Below, in pieces: positions 22,225 to 28,820 of a stretch of 28,820 bases of DNA. The notes below the pieces were generated by a model. The model searched no databases. It was not told the DNA's origin and was given only the letters and a program-made list of their open reading frames with translations. The position numbers were made by a program, and so were the translations under genes. Position 1 is the stretch's first letter. Every line of letters starts with the position of its first letter. Source of the stretch: Alphaproteobacteria bacterium (GTDB lineage: Bacteria > Pseudomonadota > Alphaproteobacteria > RF32 > CAG-239); NCBI GenBank assembly GCA_900767645.1, contig CAAFZY010000037.1, positions 1 through 28,820 on the forward strand, in the 5' to 3' direction.

Positions 22225-22776
22225 ATGAAAAATATAATTGTAGTTATGTCAGCGGTTATGCTGATGTTCACATCATGTGAAAAGTATGTGTTACAGCAAG
22301 AAACAATCGCTTATTCGCTTAGCTTGTTTGAAGCAACAAAGGCCGAATATGAGGCGAGTCTTGACAAATTGCACAGCTTGGAACTTCAGCAAGAGCTGTT
22401 TCCGGAGGCAAAAGATTCGCTTGGCGCGCAAATAGACAGTGTGTTTTTACAAATGTCTTATTTTATCGGTTTGCATGAGAGCACCCGTGTTGCGCTTGAA
22501 AAGCTGTCAGGTAAGCCGATAGCCGACATTATGCCGGTTCCGGTAGTTGTTCCCGTGTATCGCTATGTGGATGCCATGAATGTTTTCAGAAACGCTAATG
22601 CGGGTATGCAAAAAGAAGAACGCCGCTTAGAAGAACTTAAGACGTTGCCACCGGTTGGCAATAATGCAATCATTGTAAAAAAATCCGAACGTAAAGTTGC
22701 TTCATTTCAGGCTTATTATATGAATTTTGCCTATATAATGAATAGCTTGCGTCCGGAAAAAATCAAAAAACATTAA
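22225..22776 (+). CDS. small putative lipoprotein, function unknown
   Basis: 183 residues. The N-terminus (MKNIIVVMSAVMLMFTSC) looks like a lipoprotein signal with Cys18 as the lipidated residue; Phe at -3 is not the best fit to a lipobox, so some doubt remains. The mature part is mostly helical and charged (ATKAEYEASLDKLHSLELQQELFPEAKDSL, GMQKEERRLEELKTLPP), with coiled-coil character and a central proline/valine stretch (IMPVPVVVPVY). It has its own strong promoter and terminator and so is probably an independent, well-expressed gene. There is no obvious Shine-Dalgarno within ten bases of the ATG. I do not recognise the family. Confidence 0.75.
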   Translation: MKNIIVVMSAVMLMFTSCEKYVLQQETIAYSLSLFEATKAEYEASLDKLHSLELQQELFPEAKDSLGAQIDSVFLQMSYFIGLHESTRVALEKLSGKPIADIMPVPVVVPVYRYVDAMNVFRNANAGMQKEERRLEELKTLPPVGNNAIIVKKSERKVASFQAYYMNFAYIMNSLRPEKIKKH

Positions 22777-22801
22777 GCAAACATTAAGCGCGTTGTTATT
22801 T

Positions 22802-22833
22802 AAAGCCCTTGAAATTTTATTTTCAAGGGCTTT
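22802..22833. terminator. bidirectional intrinsic terminator
   Basis: 13-bp stem AAAGCCCTTGAAA / TTTCAAGGGCTTT with a 6-base loop, shared by the lipoprotein gene (+) and ettA (-). Confidence 0.92.
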
Positions 22834-22840
22834 TGCTTGT

Positions 22841-24520
22841 TTAGCGCTCAAGTTTTTTATATTTTAAGCGGTGAGGGCGGCAGGCTTCATCGCCCAAACG
22901 GCGACGCTTGTCTTTTTCATATTCTTCAAAGTTCCCCTCAAACCATTCAACGTGACCTTCATCTTCATAGGCTAAAATATGAGTTGCCAAACGGTCTAAG
23001 AACCAGCGGTCGTGTGATGTTACCAACACGCATCCCGGATAGTTCATAATGCCTTCTTCAAGCGAGCGCAGAGTATCAACGTCTAAATCGTTGGTCGGCT
23101 CGTCAAGCATAATAACGTTAGCGCCTTTACGCAGCATTTTGGCCAAATGCACGCGGTTGCGTTCACCGCCGGAAAGCTGTCCGACCTTCTTTTGTTGGTC
23201 AGATCCCTTAAAGTTAAATTGTCCGACATAAGCGCGTGACGGCATTTGTTTTTTACCGAGCTCAATAATATCAAGCCCATCGGAAATTTCTTCCCAAACG
23301 GTTTTATCGGAATTGAGTTCGTCGCGGGTTTGGTCTACATAACCTAAATCAACGGTTTCACCAATTCTGATTTCGCCGGAATCAGGCTTTTCCTGACCGG
23401 TAATCATTTTAAATAAGGTGGTTTTACCGGCGCCGTTCGGTCCGATAATGCCGACAATGGCGCCCTTGGGAATTTTGAACGAAAGGTCGTCAATCAAAAC
23501 TTTATCGCCGAAAGCCTTGGTTAAATGATTAGCCTCAATTACCAAATCGCCCAAGCGCTCCGTCATCGGAATGTTGATGTATGCATGGGTGATTTTATCT
23601 TTAACCGCTTGCGAAAGTAATTCATCATAAGCGTTAATACGGGCTTTTGATTTGGCTTGACGAGCTTTCGGATTTTTTTGAATCCATTCAAGCTCATTGG
23701 CTAAAGTTTTTTGACGGGCGGGTTCTTCGCGCGCTTCCTGTTCTAAACGTTTTTGTTTTTGCTCAAGCCATGAAGAATAATTGCCTTCATACGGAATACC
23801 TTGTCCGCGATCAAGTTCCAAAATCCAACCGGTGACGTTATCCAAAAAGTAACGGTCGTGCGTAACCATAACCACGGTGCCTTTATAATCTTTGAGGTGT
23901 TGCTCAAGCCATGCTACGGATTCGGCATCTAAGTGGTTGGTCGGCTCGTCAAGAAGAAGCATATCGGGCTTTTGCAACAACAAACGGCATAAAGCCACGC
24001 GACGTTTTTCACCGCCCGAAAGTTTGGTAACATCGGCATCGGCAGGCGGACAACGCAGAGCGTCCATCGCAATTTGAATAGTGCGTTCCAAGTCCCACCC
24101 GTTGCATGCGTCAATTTTTTCTTGCAACTCGGCTTGCTTTTCAATAAGCGCATTCATTTCTTCATCGCTCATCGGCTCGGCAAATTTGGCGGAAACTTCT
24201 TCAAACTCGCGCAGTAAATCGCGTGTTTCGCCAAGGCCGTCCATAATATTTTCAATAACGTTTTTATCGGGGTTAAGTTTAGGCTCTTGCTCTAAATAGC
24301 CGACTTTAACGCCGTCTGCCGCCCAGGCTTCGCCGTTGAATTCTTTGTCAACGCCGGCCATAATTTTAAGCAGGGTTGATTTACCGGCGCCGTTTACGCC
24401 CAAAACTCCGATTTTGGCTCCGGGGAGAAAAGATAAGGTGATACCTTTAAATAATTCTTTTCCTCCGGGGAAAACTTTGGTTAAATTTTGCATGACAAAA
24501 ACATATTGATAGGCGGGCAT
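22841..24520 (-). CDS. ettA: energy-dependent translational throttle protein EttA (ABC-F)
   Basis: Soluble ABC-F ATPase that binds the ribosomal E site and gates the first elongation step according to ATP/ADP. The 559 residues are EttA length. Domain 1 has Walker A GVNGAGKST (41-49), signature LSGGE (167-171) and DEPTNHLD (191-198). The linker (about 242-322) is the P-site tRNA-interacting motif, with WLEQKQKRLEQEAREE and a basic KNPKARQAKSKAR stretch. Domain 2 has GPNGAGKTT (360-368), LSGGE (449-453) and DEPTNDLD (473-480). The end GDEACRPHRLKYKKLER is typical of EttA. AAGGAG precedes the ATG. It follows an exported-protein gene by 42 bases on the same strand. Confidence 0.97.
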   Translation of the reverse strand: MPAYQYVFVMQNLTKVFPGGKELFKGITLSFLPGAKIGVLGVNGAGKSTLLKIMAGVDKEFNGEAWAADGVKVGYLEQEPKLNPDKNVIENIMDGLGETRDLLREFEEVSAKFAEPMSDEEMNALIEKQAELQEKIDACNGWDLERTIQIAMDALRCPPADADVTKLSGGEKRRVALCRLLLQKPDMLLLDEPTNHLDAESVAWLEQHLKDYKGTVVMVTHDRYFLDNVTGWILELDRGQGIPYEGNYSSWLEQKQKRLEQEAREEPARQKTLANELEWIQKNPKARQAKSKARINAYDELLSQAVKDKITHAYINIPMTERLGDLVIEANHLTKAFGDKVLIDDLSFKIPKGAIVGIIGPNGAGKTTLFKMITGQEKPDSGEIRIGETVDLGYVDQTRDELNSDKTVWEEISDGLDIIELGKKQMPSRAYVGQFNFKGSDQQKKVGQLSGGERNRVHLAKMLRKGANVIMLDEPTNDLDVDTLRSLEEGIMNYPGCVLVTSHDRWFLDRLATHILAYEDEGHVEWFEGNFEEYEKDKRRRLGDEACRPHRLKYKKLER

Positions 24521-24562
24521 AAAGCACTTCTCCTTACTAAAAAAATGGTGGATTAAGTTAAA

Positions 24563-25093
24563 TTAAAAGCCGTCTTGCATTTGGCGTTCGCGCAATGCTT
24601 TTTGATAGGCCGGATCGTTATGAATCTTTTTGGTTTGTTCCTGATACATCTTGATGTATTTTTGGCGGGCATTAGGATCCTTTTTATAAACCAAAGTGGC
24701 GTCATACTCATGACGCGGGGTAATAATTTTACCGTCCGGCATTTTAATGGTGCCGTTTCCGTATAAAACAGCCTTGAAAATAGGTTGTTCGTTAAAAGCT
24801 GCGGCGATGGACGAACAATCGTTAAATCCGTCGCGCATTTTGGATACAAAAGCATTGGCTTTGTATTCGTTATAAGCTTTCATACCTTCAGCCTGCACGG
24901 CATCTGACGATGCTTTTGAAACCATAATGGCGCGGGCAAGCAATTCAAACGTGTCGTATTTTTGCGCCTGACAGGCCAAGCCCTGACCGGCAACCGCTCC
25001 CAAAGACTGCATTTCTTCAATGTAAGACGGACCTCCGGCCTGAGCTGCGGCGGCGTTTAACATCATGAGCATTACTAAAGTTGACTTTTTCAT
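24563..25093 (-). CDS. exported protein of unknown function
   Basis: 176 residues with a clear Sec signal peptide (MKKSTLVMLMMLNAAAAQA, cleavage likely after residue 19), so periplasmic or secreted. The mature part is mainly helical, with two cysteines (41 and 93) that could form a disulfide. Its middle reads as a small beta unit (KAVLYGNGTIKMPDGKIITPRHEY), and the C-terminus is highly charged (KKDPNARQKYIKMYQEQTKKIHNDPAYQKALRERQMQ). GGAGAT precedes the ATG. It diverges from rpmJ and lies upstream of ettA on the same strand. I cannot assign a family. Confidence 0.8.
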   Translation of the reverse strand: MKKSTLVMLMMLNAAAAQAGGPSYIEEMQSLGAVAGQGLACQAQKYDTFELLARAIMVSKASSDAVQAEGMKAYNEYKANAFVSKMRDGFNDCSSIAAAFNEQPIFKAVLYGNGTIKMPDGKIITPRHEYDATLVYKKDPNARQKYIKMYQEQTKKIHNDPAYQKALRERQMQDGF

Positions 25094-25182
25094 AACATCT
25101 CCTTATTTTTTGTTCCTCATTATACAGATAAGAAGTAAAAAAGCAATTAATTTAAAAAAATAAGCAAAATTAAAAAAATGGG

Positions 25183-25211
25183 TTGACATTTGAAGTTAAT
25201 TGGCATAAATT
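25183..25211 (+). promoter_or_regulatory. promoter of rpmJ
   Basis: TTGACA (25183-25188), 17-base spacer, TAAATT (25206-25211), about 30 bases before the ATG. Confidence 0.65.
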
Positions 25212-25242
25212 CCGCTCAACTGAAATAAGAAGGAACAGAAAA

Positions 25243-25368
25243 ATGAAATGCTATAGCTCTTTAAAATCTAAAAAAACTCGTGATAAGGACTGCAAGTTGG
25301 TTCGCCGCAAAGGTCGTGTTTACGTTATTAACAAGAAAAACCCGAAAATGAAATGCCGTCAAGGCTAA
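25243..25368 (+). CDS. rpmJ: 50S ribosomal protein bL36
   Basis: 41-residue basic protein of the large subunit. The core KxRDKDCKLVRRKGRVYVINKKNPKMKCRQG matches the alphaproteobacterial bL36 type that lacks the classical zinc-binding C-C-C-H set. Three cysteines (3, 17 and 38) are present, more than I expect in this type, but their spacing does not fit the usual zinc ribbon. The start at 25243 has AAGGAA upstream; an in-frame TTG at 25183 is actually the -35 of the promoter. It stands alone between its own promoter and terminator. Confidence 0.95.
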   Translation: MKCYSSLKSKKTRDKDCKLVRRKGRVYVINKKNPKMKCRQG

Positions 25369-25409
25369 TTGAAGCTTTTGCAGCTCTTTTGTTTTGTTAG
25401 ATATGAAAT

Positions 25410-25435
25410 ACCCGCTGTTTTAAGGCGGGTTTTTT
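25410..25435 (+). terminator. intrinsic terminator of rpmJ
   Basis: Stem ACCCGC / GCGGGT with a 9-base loop, followed by TTTTT. Confidence 0.85.
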
Positions 25436-25463
25436 GTTGCTGATTATGTATGCTTATTGTTAA

Positions 25464-25495
25464 AACTCCCCTGAACCGATTGGCGCAGGGGAGTT
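25464..25495 (-). terminator. terminator of the MarC-family gene
   Basis: Perfect 10-bp stem AACTCCCCTG / CAGGGGAGTT; on the minus strand T residues follow, just past the stop at 25516. Confidence 0.8.
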
Positions 25496-25515
25496 AGGTG
25501 ATAAAACTTATTTTT

Positions 25516-26118
25516 TTATGATAAAGATTTCAGCAAGAGGGATAAGTTGGTCATAAAGAGCTTTACCGAGATGGCAAGCAGAATAATACCGAACAGTTTT
25601 TGAATGATGTAAATAAATCCTGGAGCTAAAAGCTTTTCAAACTTGTTGGTTAAAGTGATAATGATATATACCACCAGCATATTGGCAAGCACCGCAAGCA
25701 GCACATTAATGTCATGATATTGCGAACGGATAGAGAGCAGGGTGGTGAGCGAACCGGCGCCGACGATTAACGGAAACACAATCGGGGTAATGGTGGCGTC
25801 TTTCGGAAGATCGGGACTGTCGCGAAAAATTTTAATATCCAAAATCATTTCAAGCGCAATTACAAACAAAATCATGGAACCGGCAACCGCAAATGAAGAT
25901 AAGTCAAGTCCGAACAGTTGTAAAAAGGCATCGCCGACATAAAAGAAGCCTACAAATATAATCAGCGAGATAATGCTGGCTTTGGTGGCGCTGACGGTTT
26001 TGCCTTTGTTTTTTAAGTCAATGATAATCGGGGTGGAGCCGGTAATATCAATAATGGCGAACAATACCAAAAACACGCTGAAAAATTCGCGTAAATCAAA
26101 TAAATTTAATGACAACAT
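25516..26118 (-). CDS. MarC-family integral membrane protein
   Basis: 200 residues with six hydrophobic segments. Family landmarks are the N-terminal FFSVFLVLFAIIDITGSTPIIIDL, the middle GSMILFVIALEMIL and the central PIVFPLIVGAGSLTTLL. The middle and central stretches show the repeated helix pattern of MarC/YhgN proteins. The original link of MarC to multiple antibiotic resistance was withdrawn, and the transported substrate, if any, is unknown. GGAAAAAC precedes the start. It is a single gene, convergent with rpmJ and divergent from rpsA. Confidence 0.93.
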   Translation of the reverse strand: MLSLNLFDLREFFSVFLVLFAIIDITGSTPIIIDLKNKGKTVSATKASIISLIIFVGFFYVGDAFLQLFGLDLSSFAVAGSMILFVIALEMILDIKIFRDSPDLPKDATITPIVFPLIVGAGSLTTLLSIRSQYHDINVLLAVLANMLVVYIIITLTNKFEKLLAPGFIYIIQKLFGIILLAISVKLFMTNLSLLLKSLS

Positions 26119-26212
26119 TGTTTTTCCTTATATAAAAAGTTAAAGAATATCGCTGTTTGTATCACGTCAAATAATTCAGTCAATAATTATTTGATTTAAA
26201 TGCATAAAAAAC

Positions 26213-26240
26213 TTGAAAAATAATTATTTATGTGTATAAA
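26213..26240 (+). promoter_or_regulatory. promoter of rpsA
   Basis: TTGAAA (26213-26218), 16-base spacer, TATAAA (26235-26240). The predicted transcript starts near 26247, leaving a leader of about 97 bases. Confidence 0.6.
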
Positions 26241-26248
26241 TCAATCAG

Positions 26249-26343
26249 TCTTAAAAATCGGGGCGCGCCGTTTTTAAGATTTTAACCTCGCGCAAGACCG
26301 CTCCGCTTGTTTGGAGCCGGCATTTTTGAAAAATTTTATTTAA
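26249..26343 (+). promoter_or_regulatory. structured rpsA leader without Shine-Dalgarno
   Basis: A 9-bp hairpin (TCTTAAAAA 26249-26257 / TTTTTAAGA 26271-26279) stands at the predicted 5' end. A weaker GCTCC/GGAGC hairpin follows near 26300-26318, then an AT-rich stretch with no Shine-Dalgarno before the ATG. E. coli rpsA also uses a structured, Shine-Dalgarno-poor leader for autocontrol; similar control here is inference. Confidence 0.45.
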
Positions 26344-28032
26344 ATGACAAATACAGAATTTAAAATTCCCGAAACAACCGAAAACTTTGCTGATTTGCTG
26401 AATGAACAATTCGGCGATAAAGGTATTGTCGGCTCGGTTGTTAAAGGTACCATTATCAATATCGGCGATGACTATGTTACCGTTGACGTAGGCTTGAAAT
26501 CAGAAGGTCGTATTCCGTTGCGTGAATTCGGTCAAAACCCTGAACTCAAAATCGGCGACAAAGTTGAAGTTTTGGTTGACCGCTATGAAGATAAAGACGG
26601 CAATATTGTGCTGTCGCGTGAAAAAGCCCGTCGTGAAGAAGCTTGGGCTGAGCTTGAAGCTGCCATGAACGCCGGACAACGTGTAAACGGTGTTATTTTC
26701 GGTCGTGTTAAAGGCGGCTTTACCGTTGATTTGAACGGCGCCATCGCTTTCTTGCCGGGATCACAAATCGATATCCGCCCGATTAGAGATATTACTCCGT
26801 TAATGGGTATTTCTCAACCGTTCCAAATCTTGAAAATGGATCGTTTAAGAGGCAATATCGTTGTTTCACGCCGTGTTGTTTTGGAAGAAACCAGAGCTGA
26901 AGCTCGTGCTGAATTGATTGATACCATTAAAGAAGGCGCTGTTTTGGACGGTATTGTTAAAAACATTACCGATTACGGCGCATTTATTGATTTGGGCGGT
27001 GTTGACGGCTTGTTGCACGTTACCGACATTTCATGGAAGAGAATCAATCATCCGGCAGAAGTTTTGTCGGTTGGTCAGACTGTTAAAGTTCAGGTTATCA
27101 AATTCAATGAAGATACTCAAAGAATCAGCCTCGGCATGAAACAGCTTGAAAATGACCCGTGGCAGTCAGTTGCCGAAAAATACAAAGTAGGCGAAGTTTA
27201 TACCGGTAAAGTTACCAACATCACCGATTACGGCGCATTTGTTGAACTTGAAGACGGTATTGAAGGCTTGGTACACGTTTCTGAAATGAGCTGGACTCGC
27301 AAAAACGTTCATCCGGGTAAAATCGTTTCCACTTCTGAAGAAGTTCAGGTTAAAGTTTTGGAAGTTGATCCGGAAAAGAGAAGAATCAGCCTCGGTATTA
27401 AACAGTGCACCCCGAATCCTTGGGCTGCTTATGTTGAAGAGCATCCGGTCGGGTCAATCATTGAAGGCAAAATCAAAAACATTACCGAATTTGGTTTGTT
27501 TGTTGGTTTAACCGATGAAATTGACGGTATGATTCACCTTTCAGACATTGCTTGGGGTAAATCAGGTGAAGAAGCTGTTAAAGATTATACCAAAGGTCAG
27601 GAAATCACCGCTAAAATTATTGACGTTGATGTTGAAAAAGAACGCATCAGCCTCGGTATTAAACAATTAGATGAAAACAGCGCCGCTTTGGCTTTGGAAA
27701 ACTTAAAGAAAGGCGATGTTGTTAAAGCTGTTGTTGTAAGCAGTGATGACAAAGGCGTTAATGTTGAAGTTGAAGGCATTGCCGCTACCATTAAAAAAGC
27801 TGACTTGTCTAAAGACAAAGCTGCTCAAAATCCGGAAGATTATCAGGAAGGTCAGGTTTTGGAAGCCAAAATCACCTCTGTTGATAAAAAGAACGGCAAA
27901 TTGGGCGTTTCTGTAAAAGCATTGGAAATTGAAGAAGAAAAGAAGGCATTGGAAGAATACACCGCTGCCAACAATTCAGGCTCTTCATTGGGCGATGCTT
28001 TAGGTGAAGCTTTGAAGAAAAATAATCAATAA
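26344..28032 (+). CDS. rpsA: 30S ribosomal protein S1
   Basis: mRNA-binding protein that helps the 30S subunit unfold and load messages. The 562 residues hold six S1 (OB-fold) domains at about 28-94, 112-178, 196-264, 281-351, 368-438 and 451-526. Domains 3-5 are the most regular (NITDYGAFIDLGGVDGLLHVTDISW, NITDYGAFVELEDGIEGLVHVSEMSW, NITEFGLFVGLTDEIDGMIHLSDIAW), each closing with RISLGxKQ. Domains 1 and 2 are the divergent ribosome-binding pair. The start at 26344 lacks a Shine-Dalgarno. It is followed by a strong terminator. Confidence 0.98.
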   Translation: MTNTEFKIPETTENFADLLNEQFGDKGIVGSVVKGTIINIGDDYVTVDVGLKSEGRIPLREFGQNPELKIGDKVEVLVDRYEDKDGNIVLSREKARREEAWAELEAAMNAGQRVNGVIFGRVKGGFTVDLNGAIAFLPGSQIDIRPIRDITPLMGISQPFQILKMDRLRGNIVVSRRVVLEETRAEARAELIDTIKEGAVLDGIVKNITDYGAFIDLGGVDGLLHVTDISWKRINHPAEVLSVGQTVKVQVIKFNEDTQRISLGMKQLENDPWQSVAEKYKVGEVYTGKVTNITDYGAFVELEDGIEGLVHVSEMSWTRKNVHPGKIVSTSEEVQVKVLEVDPEKRRISLGIKQCTPNPWAAYVEEHPVGSIIEGKIKNITEFGLFVGLTDEIDGMIHLSDIAWGKSGEEAVKDYTKGQEITAKIIDVDVEKERISLGIKQLDENSAALALENLKKGDVVKAVVVSSDDKGVNVEVEGIAATIKKADLSKDKAAQNPEDYQEGQVLEAKITSVDKKNGKLGVSVKALEIEEEKKALEEYTAANNSGSSLGDALGEALKKNNQ

Positions 28033-28052
28033 CAGATTATAAATTCTTGATT

Positions 28053-28086
28053 AAAGCCCCTTGAGTTTTATTTCTCAAGGGGCTTT
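28053..28086. terminator. bidirectional intrinsic terminator
   Basis: 13-bp stem AAAGCCCCTTGAG / CTCAAGGGGCTTT with an 8-base loop, shared by rpsA (+) and the pilin-like gene (-). Confidence 0.9.
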
Positions 28087-28090
28087 GGTT

Positions 28091-28708
28091 TTATTTCCAT
28101 GTAACATATAACCGACAGGCTTTTTCATTACAAGCATTGCAGAGGCTTTCGATTTTATTTAAATCTAAATAATGCAAGCAGTTTTGTTGAGAAGTGCAAT
28201 AAGCATCACCGTGTAGAGTTCCGATATCATCGATACCTTTATCGGTGTCGTTATAATATTTATAAGTCACTAAAGAATGTAAATTAGAAGAGTTTTCTTT
28301 AGCCGCATAAACAATATTGCGGCATACCTCCGCGCCTTGCGAGGTTGGATCAAACTGAAACCCGATGCCGCCTGATTTGTAATCATTATTATAATATACC
28401 CACATATCGCCGTTAAACCAATTGTCGTGAAGTGAGGCGTTACTTATATATTTAATTCCGTCCGGCAGCAGATTCAGCTTATATAAAAGAAAACCGTAAT
28501 AAGTTTCGCCGTTTTTGTTATATTGAAACTTGTCTTTAATTGAGAGCACGTTATTAATCAGCATATTAACCGCCTGAGCGTGCTGATTTAGTTTATATTT
28601 CATCATTGCCTTGCTATAACCGGTAATGGCACCTACTGATAATACGCCAATGATTGCTAAAACGCTGAGCATTTCCACCATGGACCGACCGGATTGTGTA
28701 TTCATCAT
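28091..28708 (-). CDS. type IV pilin-like protein (SGRSMVEML family), copy 2
   Basis: About 205 residues. Two adjacent ATGs (28708, 28705) follow GAGGAG by 7 and 10 bases; the second gives the same MNTQSGRSM start and spacing as copy 1. A TTG further up (28723) overlaps the ribosome-binding site and is unlikely. The prepilin signature is QSG|RSMVEML with Ser replacing Gly in 'EMLSVLAIIG'. The first ~45 residues are nearly identical to copy 1. The heads share a framework (INN.L.IKDK, TYYG.L.YKLNLLPDGI.YI, GAEVCRNI, CLH, LCNAC, CRL.WK) but differ in the middle, as expected of a diversified surface protein family. C-terminal cysteines are conserved between the copies. The assembly machinery is not in the window. 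Confidence 0.8.
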   Translation of the reverse strand: MMNTQSGRSMVEMLSVLAIIGVLSVGAITGYSKAMMKYKLNQHAQAVNMLINNVLSIKDKFQYNKNGETYYGFLLYKLNLLPDGIKYISNASLHDNWFNGDMWVYYNNDYKSGGIGFQFDPTSQGAEVCRNIVYAAKENSSNLHSLVTYKYYNDTDKGIDDIGTLHGDAYCTSQQNCLHYLDLNKIESLCNACNEKACRLYVTWK

Positions 28709-28710
28709 TA

Positions 28711-28799
28711 AAAATCTCCTCAAAAAGTTAAATTTAAGAAGATTTTAGCTCGCGTTTTTTTTTTGCAATATTTACGAGTCCGTGCTGTGCATAAGTTGT
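28711..28799. repeat. 89-bp perfect direct repeat, copy 2 (pilin promoter/leader)
   Basis: Identical to 868-956, including the T10 tract. The last 21 bases of the window beyond it are unrelated to the sequence after copy 1. Confidence 0.95.
28742..28768 (-). promoter_or_regulatory. candidate promoter of pilin-like gene copy 2
   Basis: TTGCAA (28763-28768), 15-base spacer, TAAAAT (28742-28747) on the minus strand, inside the 89-bp repeat. The inverted repeat seen in copy 1 is reduced here to AAAATC/GATTTT because bases next to the start codon differ. Confidence 0.45.
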
Positions 28800-28820
28800 A
28801 TTTAAATCCGCGGATGATAA

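Noticed and set aside
25183..25242. Longer rpmJ product from a TTG start
   Set aside because: That TTG is part of a TTGACA -35 hexamer; the ATG at 25243 gives the standard 41-residue protein.
1..28820. tRNA or rRNA genes, CRISPR arrays, transposases, integrases
   Set aside because: I looked for cloverleaf/T-loop motifs, regularly spaced repeats and recombinase-like proteins and saw none.

Overview
The window looks like a chromosomal segment from an AT-rich, Gram-negative alphaproteobacterium, probably one of the uncultured gut-associated lineages near Rhodospirillales. I infer this from gene content and did not test it by search. The clues are an LPS gene (lpxA), the tpiA-secG-pyrG block divergent from a PpiD-type chaperone gene, a 41-residue bL36, and several 'SGRSMVEML' pilin-like proteins. 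I recall that pilin-like family from such genomes.

Layout. 1-209 is the tail of an unknown gene. 248-862 (minus) is a pilin-like gene. 1064-3897 is an lpxA / lactate-malate dehydrogenase-like / aspartate aminotransferase cluster. 3962-6819 (minus) is tpiA-secG-terminator-pyrG. 7053-8930 is ppiD. 8976-10933 is fmt followed by a Stealth-family sugar-phosphate transferase gene. 10934-14462 is an accessory module: a dyad, a structured RNA leader ending in a terminator, a nuclease-methyltransferase fusion gene, and an overlapping specificity-subunit gene with no good start. 14567-15606 (minus) is a pilin-like gene followed by two tandemly duplicated small Gly/Ser-rich secreted proteins. 15886-18947 (minus) is galE-terC-hemW. 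19126-22155 is dnaB, two YcgN-like cysteine-cluster proteins and a YgjP-like metallopeptidase. 22225-22776 is a small lipoprotein with a near-consensus promoter. 22841-25093 (minus) is an exported protein gene and ettA. Then follow rpmJ, a marC-family gene (minus), rpsA, and at 28091-28708 (minus) a paralogue of the first pilin-like gene.

Most of the window is housekeeping: translation (fmt, ettA, rpmJ, rpsA), replication (dnaB), envelope biogenesis (lpxA, secG, ppiD, galE) and central metabolism (tpiA, pyrG, aspartate aminotransferase). Gene ends are tidy, and many convergent pairs share strong bidirectional terminators.

Three accessory signals stand out. First, the BcgI-like restriction-modification module follows a leader that can fold into a four-way-junction RNA (closing stem plus three hairpins), with an intrinsic terminator 26 bases before the start codon. 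A 9-bp alternative pairing could compete with that terminator. Second, the nuclease-methyltransferase and specificity genes overlap with a -1 offset across A AAT TTT, so a frameshift could fuse them. The specificity gene also carries a 24-base in-frame tandem repeat between its two target-recognition domains. Third, three orphan pilin-like genes share a promoter-like signature (ATATTGCAA, 15-base spacer to TAWAAT). Two of them share an identical 89-base upstream block about 27.8 kb apart.
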